From Pseudomonadota bacterium (GTDB lineage Bacteria > Pseudomonadota > Alphaproteobacteria > Acetobacterales > Acetobacteraceae), in the NCBI GenBank assembly GCA_021815835.1, contig JAKAZN010000048.1:1-8635 (forward strand): a DNA stretch of 8,635 nucleotides, in the 5' to 3' direction. A program made the position numbers and the translations under genes. The notes below the pieces were generated by a model that had not been told where the DNA came from, searched no databases, and was given only the letters and a program-made list of their open reading frames with translations. Of the stretch, positions 5,664-8,635 are shown piece after piece. The stretch's first letter is position 1. Each line of letters begins with the position of its first letter.

Positions 5664-6998
5664 ATGGGCGTCCCGTTCCCGTTCCACCGCGTGGTCAAGC
5701 GGGTGCTGCCGCGCTCGCTGCTCGGGCGCAGCCTGTTGATGATCCTGGTGCCGCTGGTGCTGCTGCAGGCGGTCGCGCTGCAGGTCTATTACGGCAGCCA
5801 TCTGAACCTGGTCTATCGGCGCCTGTCCGACAGCCTGGTGGGCGAGATCGATTTTTCCCTGGCACTCATGCACCGCTATCCGGGCGCGGCGAACCGCGCC
5901 TGGATCCTGCCCCTGGCGGAACATGATTTCGGCTTCGCGATGCGGCTGGAACCTGGGGCCGCGCTGCGCCACACCGGGTTGCGGGTGAACGTGATCGGGC
6001 CGATGGACGATCTGTTGGAAGCGGCGCTGCGCGACAGTTTGCACCGGCGCTTCGACATGGACTGGACCTACGAGCGCGGCGCGGTTCGCATCCGTGTTCA
6101 GCTCGCGGACGGGGTGCTGGACATCCTGGCGCCGCGCAAGCGGGTCGATCTCGGCACCATCTGGTTGTTCGTCCTGTGGCTGGTCGGCACCTCGGCCTTG
6201 CTGTTCGCTGTCGCGGCGATGTTCATGCGCAACCAGGTGCGCGGCATCCGCCGGCTGGCCGACGCGGTGGAAGCCTTCGGCCTGGGCCGCGACCGCGGGC
6301 CGATCCACCCCGAGGGCGCGGTGGAAGTCCGCCGCGCCGCGACCGCCTTCAACCGGATGCAGGAGCGTATCCTGCGATTCCTCACGCAGCGAACCGAGAT
6401 GCTGGCCGGCGTGTCGCATGATCTGCGCACGCCGCTCACGCGGATGAAGCTCGCGCTGGAAATGCTGCCGGTCCATCCCGGGCAATCGGAGGACCTCGCC
6501 GAGCTCGGCACCGATATCGCCGAGATGGAGCGCATGATCGAAGCCTATCTGGCCTTCGCGCGCGGGGAGGGGATGGAACAGGCGGCGGCGGGCGATCTCG
6601 CCGCCATGCTGCGCGAGATCGCCGCCGACGCGCGCCGCGGCGGGACGGCGGTGGAGGTCGATGTGCCGGCGGTGCTGCCGTTGCGGTTCCGGGTCGATGC
6701 GTTGCGCCGGGCGATCACCAACCTGGTCGATAACGCCGGCCGGCACGCGCGGCATGTGAAACTGGCCGCGCATCCGACCGGGGCGCGCGGGGTGCTGGTG
6801 ACGGTCGATGACGACGGGCCGGGAATCCCGCCCGACCGGCGGGAAGGCGTGTTCCGGCCGTTCGAGAGCGACAGCGCCGGCGGCACCGGCCTTGGCCTCA
6901 CGATCGCGCGCGACATCGTCCGCGCCCATGGCGGCGACATCACCTTGGAGGAAAGCCCGCTCGGCGGCCTGCGGGCACGGATCCGGCTGCCGGTGTAG
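5664..6998 (+). CDS. EnvZ-like membrane sensor histidine kinase
   Basis: This 444-residue inner-membrane kinase should autophosphorylate and pass phosphate to the response regulator encoded just before it. There are two membrane spans, at about 19-42 and 166-187, enclosing a periplasmic region of about 120 residues with no sensor domain I recognise. A HAMP linker follows (about 188-240), then the HisKA domain with His252 in AGVSHDLRTPLTR, which closely resembles EnvZ, and the ATPase domain with the N-box NLVDN (353-357), G1 box DDDGPGI (382-388) and G2 box GGTGLGL (406-412). All catalytic boxes are intact and the length is close to that of EnvZ. The ATG directly abuts the response-regulator stop (TGAATG) with no ribosome binding site, indicating translational coupling and equal expression. 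It ends 18 bp from the converging deacetylase-like gene, a gap with no T-run terminator. The signal sensed is unknown; osmolarity should not be assumed. Confidence 0.93.
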   Translation: MGVPFPFHRVVKRVLPRSLLGRSLLMILVPLVLLQAVALQVYYGSHLNLVYRRLSDSLVGEIDFSLALMHRYPGAANRAWILPLAEHDFGFAMRLEPGAALRHTGLRVNVIGPMDDLLEAALRDSLHRRFDMDWTYERGAVRIRVQLADGVLDILAPRKRVDLGTIWLFVLWLVGTSALLFAVAAMFMRNQVRGIRRLADAVEAFGLGRDRGPIHPEGAVEVRRAATAFNRMQERILRFLTQRTEMLAGVSHDLRTPLTRMKLALEMLPVHPGQSEDLAELGTDIAEMERMIEAYLAFARGEGMEQAAAGDLAAMLREIAADARRGGTAVEVDVPAVLPLRFRVDALRRAITNLVDNAGRHARHVKLAAHPTGARGVLVTVDDDGPGIPPDRREGVFRPFESDSAGGTGLGLTIARDIVRAHGGDITLEESPLGGLRARIRLPV

Positions 6999-7016
6999 CG
7001 GGGCTGCGCGGGGCCG

Positions 7017-7910
7017 TCAGCAATCCGGCACCACCCCCGCCGGCAGGGTGGCGCAATAGCGCGCGATCTCGCCCGGGCGCGCGAGCCATAACCCGTCCCG
7101 CCGCGCCAGCACGTGATCGAGCGCGCGGCGCAGCCCCGCCATCCGGAACGGCTGGCCGATCACGAAAGGATGCAGCGAGATCGCGAAAACCAGCGGATAT
7201 TTCTCGGCCCGTCGCAGCATCTCGTCGAACTGGTCGCGGATCAGGTATTCGAAATCCCGGGCCGGCTCCTGGCGCGAGATCATCGCCGGAATATCGTTCA
7301 CCTCCAGCGGATAGGGCACCGACACGCTGCGCCCCGCGCGGGTCTTCATCCAGAATGGCTGATCGTCCGCCGGCCAATCGAGCACGTAGTCGTAGCCGGC
7401 CTCCGCCAGCAGATCGAGCGTCACCGCGCTTTGCGCGAAATAGGGGCCCATCCAGCCGGTGGGACGCTTGCCGGACAAGCGGGTGATGGTCGCGGTGGTC
7501 TCGGCGATCAGCCGGGCTTCGTCTTCCTCCCACAGCACGTCCTGGCGCTCGGCGTTGCTGCGCCCATGCGCCACGTATTCGTCGCCCCGCCGGTTGAGCC
7601 GCTCGACCAGATCCGGGCAGGCCTCCAGCACCGCGGCGTTGACGTTGTGGGAGGCGGGCAGGGCGTATTCGTCCAGCAGGTCGAAATAGGCCCAGATGCC
7701 GACCCGGTTGCCGTAGTCGCGCCAGGCGTAGTTGCGCTGGGTCTGCGGTGCGTTGACGGTCGCGCTGTCGCCGCCGAGGCCGGCCCGGAACGCGAACTGC
7801 TCGATGTTGTTATAGAGGGTGAATGCGATGCGGCCGCCATTCGGCCAGTCATAGACCGGACGCTTGTGGATCGGGCTGTATGGATAGCGCCCGTGATGCG
7901 GAAGCTTCAT
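7017..7910 (-). CDS. PuuE-like polysaccharide deacetylase-fold protein
   Basis: This 297-residue protein belongs to the carbohydrate esterase 4 (NodB) fold, in the PuuE-like branch that includes cofactor-independent allantoinase. Supporting segments are the N-terminal RYPYSPIHKRPVYDWPNGGRIA opening, YVAHGRSNAERQ (112-122, with His115), GKRPTGWMGPYFAQS in the middle, the DWPADDQPF strand-loop (178-186) and LHPFVIGQPFR (246-256, with His247) near the C-terminus. The first NodB motif, normally Asp-Asp in metal enzymes, reads YNNIEQF (33-39), and the His-x-x-x-His metal motif is replaced by HGRSN. It is therefore either metal-independent or uses other ligands. No signal peptide is visible, so it is probably cytoplasmic and acts on a small amide or ring compound more likely than on cell-wall glycan. 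A GGAG sequence precedes the ATG by 6 bases. It lies 71 bp downstream of vapC on the same strand, across a GC-rich hairpin. The family is fairly sure; the substrate is unknown and allantoinase is not claimed. Confidence 0.83.
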   Translation of the reverse strand: MKLPHHGRYPYSPIHKRPVYDWPNGGRIAFTLYNNIEQFAFRAGLGGDSATVNAPQTQRNYAWRDYGNRVGIWAYFDLLDEYALPASHNVNAAVLEACPDLVERLNRRGDEYVAHGRSNAERQDVLWEEDEARLIAETTATITRLSGKRPTGWMGPYFAQSAVTLDLLAEAGYDYVLDWPADDQPFWMKTRAGRSVSVPYPLEVNDIPAMISRQEPARDFEYLIRDQFDEMLRRAEKYPLVFAISLHPFVIGQPFRMAGLRRALDHVLARRDGLWLARPGEIARYCATLPAGVVPDC

Positions 7911-7948
7911 GCGTGCTCCAGGGTCGGGTTCGGACGGGGCAGGGTAGG

Positions 7949-7974
7949 GGGGCCGGCGGCGCCGATCCAGCCCC
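7949..7974 (-). terminator. GC-rich hairpin between vapC and the deacetylase-like gene
   Basis: Arms of 8 bases (7949-7956 and 7967-7974) pair with one G-U wobble in the minus-strand transcript around a 10-base loop. No T-run follows, so it is not a classic intrinsic terminator. It may slow polymerase, stabilise the vapBC mRNA end, or be a chance product of high GC. The rest of 7911-7981 shows no clear promoter for the deacetylase-like gene. Confidence 0.3.
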
Positions 7975-7981
7975 GCCCGGT

Positions 7982-8347
7982 CTATCCCGCCGCGGCGAGG
8001 CCGAGCCGCGCGGCGGCGTCGCGCAGGCGGCGATCGGCGGTCCAGAACCCGGCCTCCGGCGTGAGCCGGGTCGCGGCGAGCAGATGGGCATCGACATAGC
8101 CGATCCCCTGGCCGGCGAGCGCGTGGCGATCGATGAAGCCCAGCACCTCGGCGTCGGTGGCCGCGACGGCCTGCGGCAGATCGGCCAGTGCGGTCAGGAT
8201 CGCCGCCCGCTGACGGAGGTGGCCGAGCGCGAGCTCGCCGGTCACGAAGGGATGGCCCAGCACCTGGCCGGCATCGAGCAGCCGGGTCAGCTCCGGGCTG
8301 CCGGTGCGCAGGTGATCGACCCAGACTGAGGTATCGACCAGGATCAC
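7982..8347 (-). CDS. vapC: VapC-type PIN-domain ribonuclease toxin
   Basis: This 121-residue protein is a whole PIN domain, the toxin of a type II toxin-antitoxin pair. VapC toxins are magnesium-dependent RNases that cut tRNA or rRNA and arrest growth. The acidic active-site residues are all visible: Asp5 in LVDTSVWVDHL, Glu38 in TGELALG, Asp86 in GYVDAHLLAA and Asp105 in FWTADRRL. Length is normal and nothing is broken, so it should be active. The start is a GTG at 8347, which gives the canonical MILVDTSVWVD opening. It has no good ribosome binding site, and the antitoxin stop is 10 bases upstream, which suggests translation depends on reading through vapB and keeps toxin below antitoxin. 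The cellular RNA target cannot be predicted from this sequence. Confidence 0.92.
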   Translation of the reverse strand: MILVDTSVWVDHLRTGSPELTRLLDAGQVLGHPFVTGELALGHLRQRAAILTALADLPQAVAATDAEVLGFIDRHALAGQGIGYVDAHLLAATRLTPEAGFWTADRRLRDAAARLGLAAAG

Positions 8348-8357
8348 GCCGGGCGCG

Positions 8358-8564
8358 TCAGGCGGCCGGTGCCCGGCGGCGGGGCGGGGCCGCGAGGTCG
8401 GCCTCGGTGCCGCCGAGGCGCGCCAGGCGGCGCGCGCTTTCGCGCTCGATCAATGCCTTCAGCGCCTCCCGCACCAGGGCGGATTTCTCCGTGAGACCGG
8501 TGAAGGCGCGCGCCTTGGCGATCAGCGTGTCGTCGAGGGCAAGGGTGGTGCGCATCGGGGGCAT
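8358..8564 (-). CDS. vapB: VapB-type antitoxin
   Basis: This 68-residue antitoxin should bind and inhibit the VapC made from the next gene and repress their shared promoter. The N-terminus MRTTLALDDTLIAKARAFTG is the ribbon-helix-helix DNA-binding part, followed by a helix (EKSALVREALKALIERES) and a C-terminal ARRLARLGGTEADL segment typical of the toxin-binding tail, with Pro/Arg-rich residues at the end. Two starts are possible: ATG 8564, adding Met-Pro-Pro, or ATG 8555, which gives the classical MRTTL opening. A GAAG sequence lies 4 bases before the first and 13 before the second, so I list the longer form, with the shorter a real alternative. The promoter just upstream would give a leader of only about 10-19 bases. 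Confidence 0.87.
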   Translation of the reverse strand: MPPMRTTLALDDTLIAKARAFTGLTEKSALVREALKALIERESARRLARLGGTEADLAAPPRRRAPAA

Positions 8565-8580
8565 CCAGCTTCAGGCACGA

Positions 8581-8608
8581 AATATAGCACCGGTTGATGC
8601 TGACACAA
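8581..8608 (-). promoter_or_regulatory. vapBC promoter
   Basis: On the minus strand TTGTGT (8603-8608) and TATATT (8581-8586) are separated by 16 bases, a good sigma-70-type arrangement inside an AT-rich patch directly ahead of vapB. Transcription would begin near 8574. The right edge beyond 8609 shows nothing else I can identify. Confidence 0.55.
8586..8601. promoter_or_regulatory. Small inverted repeat within the vapBC promoter
   Basis: AGCA and TGCT form 4-bp arms around an 8-base centre that contains the palindrome ACCGGT, between the -35 and -10 boxes. VapB ribbon-helix-helix proteins commonly repress from inverted repeats placed like this, but the arms are short and the assignment is tentative. 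Confidence 0.25.
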
Positions 8609-8635
8609 GTGCCTTCGCGACCGGCGCCACGGCCC

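Noticed and set aside
4923..6929. A 668-codon minus-strand frame opposite the response regulator and kinase.
   Set aside because: It lies antisense to two complete genes with intact catalytic motifs; its own product has no domain and biased composition.
7025..7043. A CCGGC/GCCGG stem just after the kinase stop as a transcription terminator.
   Set aside because: Only a 5-bp stem with a 9-base loop, inside the end of the opposing gene, and no T-run follows.
999..7910. A purine degradation pathway, suggested by a xanthine-dehydrogenase-family subunit and a PuuE-like protein in one window.
   Set aside because: The two genes are in separate operons with a regulatory operon between them, neither can be assigned to xanthine or allantoin, and no urate, allantoate or ureidoglycolate genes are present.

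Overview
This 8.6 kb window is very GC-rich bacterial chromosome, packed with genes and with short intergenic gaps. The protein families (a MarR/OmpR/EnvZ-type regulatory cluster beside a branched-chain aminotransferase, a lone CoxL-type molybdenum hydroxylase subunit, a periplasmic parvulin, VapBC) suggest an alphaproteobacterium, perhaps of the Rhodospirillales/Acetobacteraceae type. That placement is inferred from gene content and family resemblance, not from a marker gene. There is no rRNA, tRNA, CRISPR array, insertion sequence or phage gene.

Layout. (1) 113-994 (+): an exported parvulin-type peptidyl-prolyl isomerase. Its upstream neighbour is outside the window. (2) 999-4268 (-): a two-gene operon, ilvE followed after 24 bp by a xanthine-dehydrogenase/CoxL-family molybdopterin subunit whose stop lies 4 bp from that of the parvulin gene. 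(3) 4269-4419: the main regulatory gap, about 150 bp and locally AT-rich. It holds divergent promoter candidates, a perfect 11-bp palindrome over the -10 region and a possible 17-codon leader ORF. (4) 4420-6998 (+): a tightly coupled operon of a MarR-family regulator, an OmpR-like response regulator and an EnvZ-like histidine kinase, joined by a 4-bp stop/start overlap and then a directly abutting stop/start. (5) 7017-7910 (-): a PuuE-like polysaccharide-deacetylase-fold protein. (6) 7982-8564 (-): a VapBC toxin-antitoxin pair with its own promoter at the right edge.

Working together. The kinase and response regulator form a complete phosphorelay (His252 to Asp55). The MarR protein is made from the same mRNA and probably acts on the shared divergent region, which would link ilvE and the oxidoreductase to the two-component operon. 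The MarR plus OmpR-type pair resembles PetP/PetR of Rhodobacter. The deacetylase-like gene and vapBC share a strand but have no evident link to the regulators.

I see no clearly new multi-gene system. The points most worth checking are the divergent control region with its leader ORF, a nine-C tract at the start of the MarR gene that would switch reading into the response-regulator frame if it gained one base, the orphan molybdenum subunit placed behind ilvE, and the deacetylase-fold protein lacking the usual Asp-Asp metal motif.
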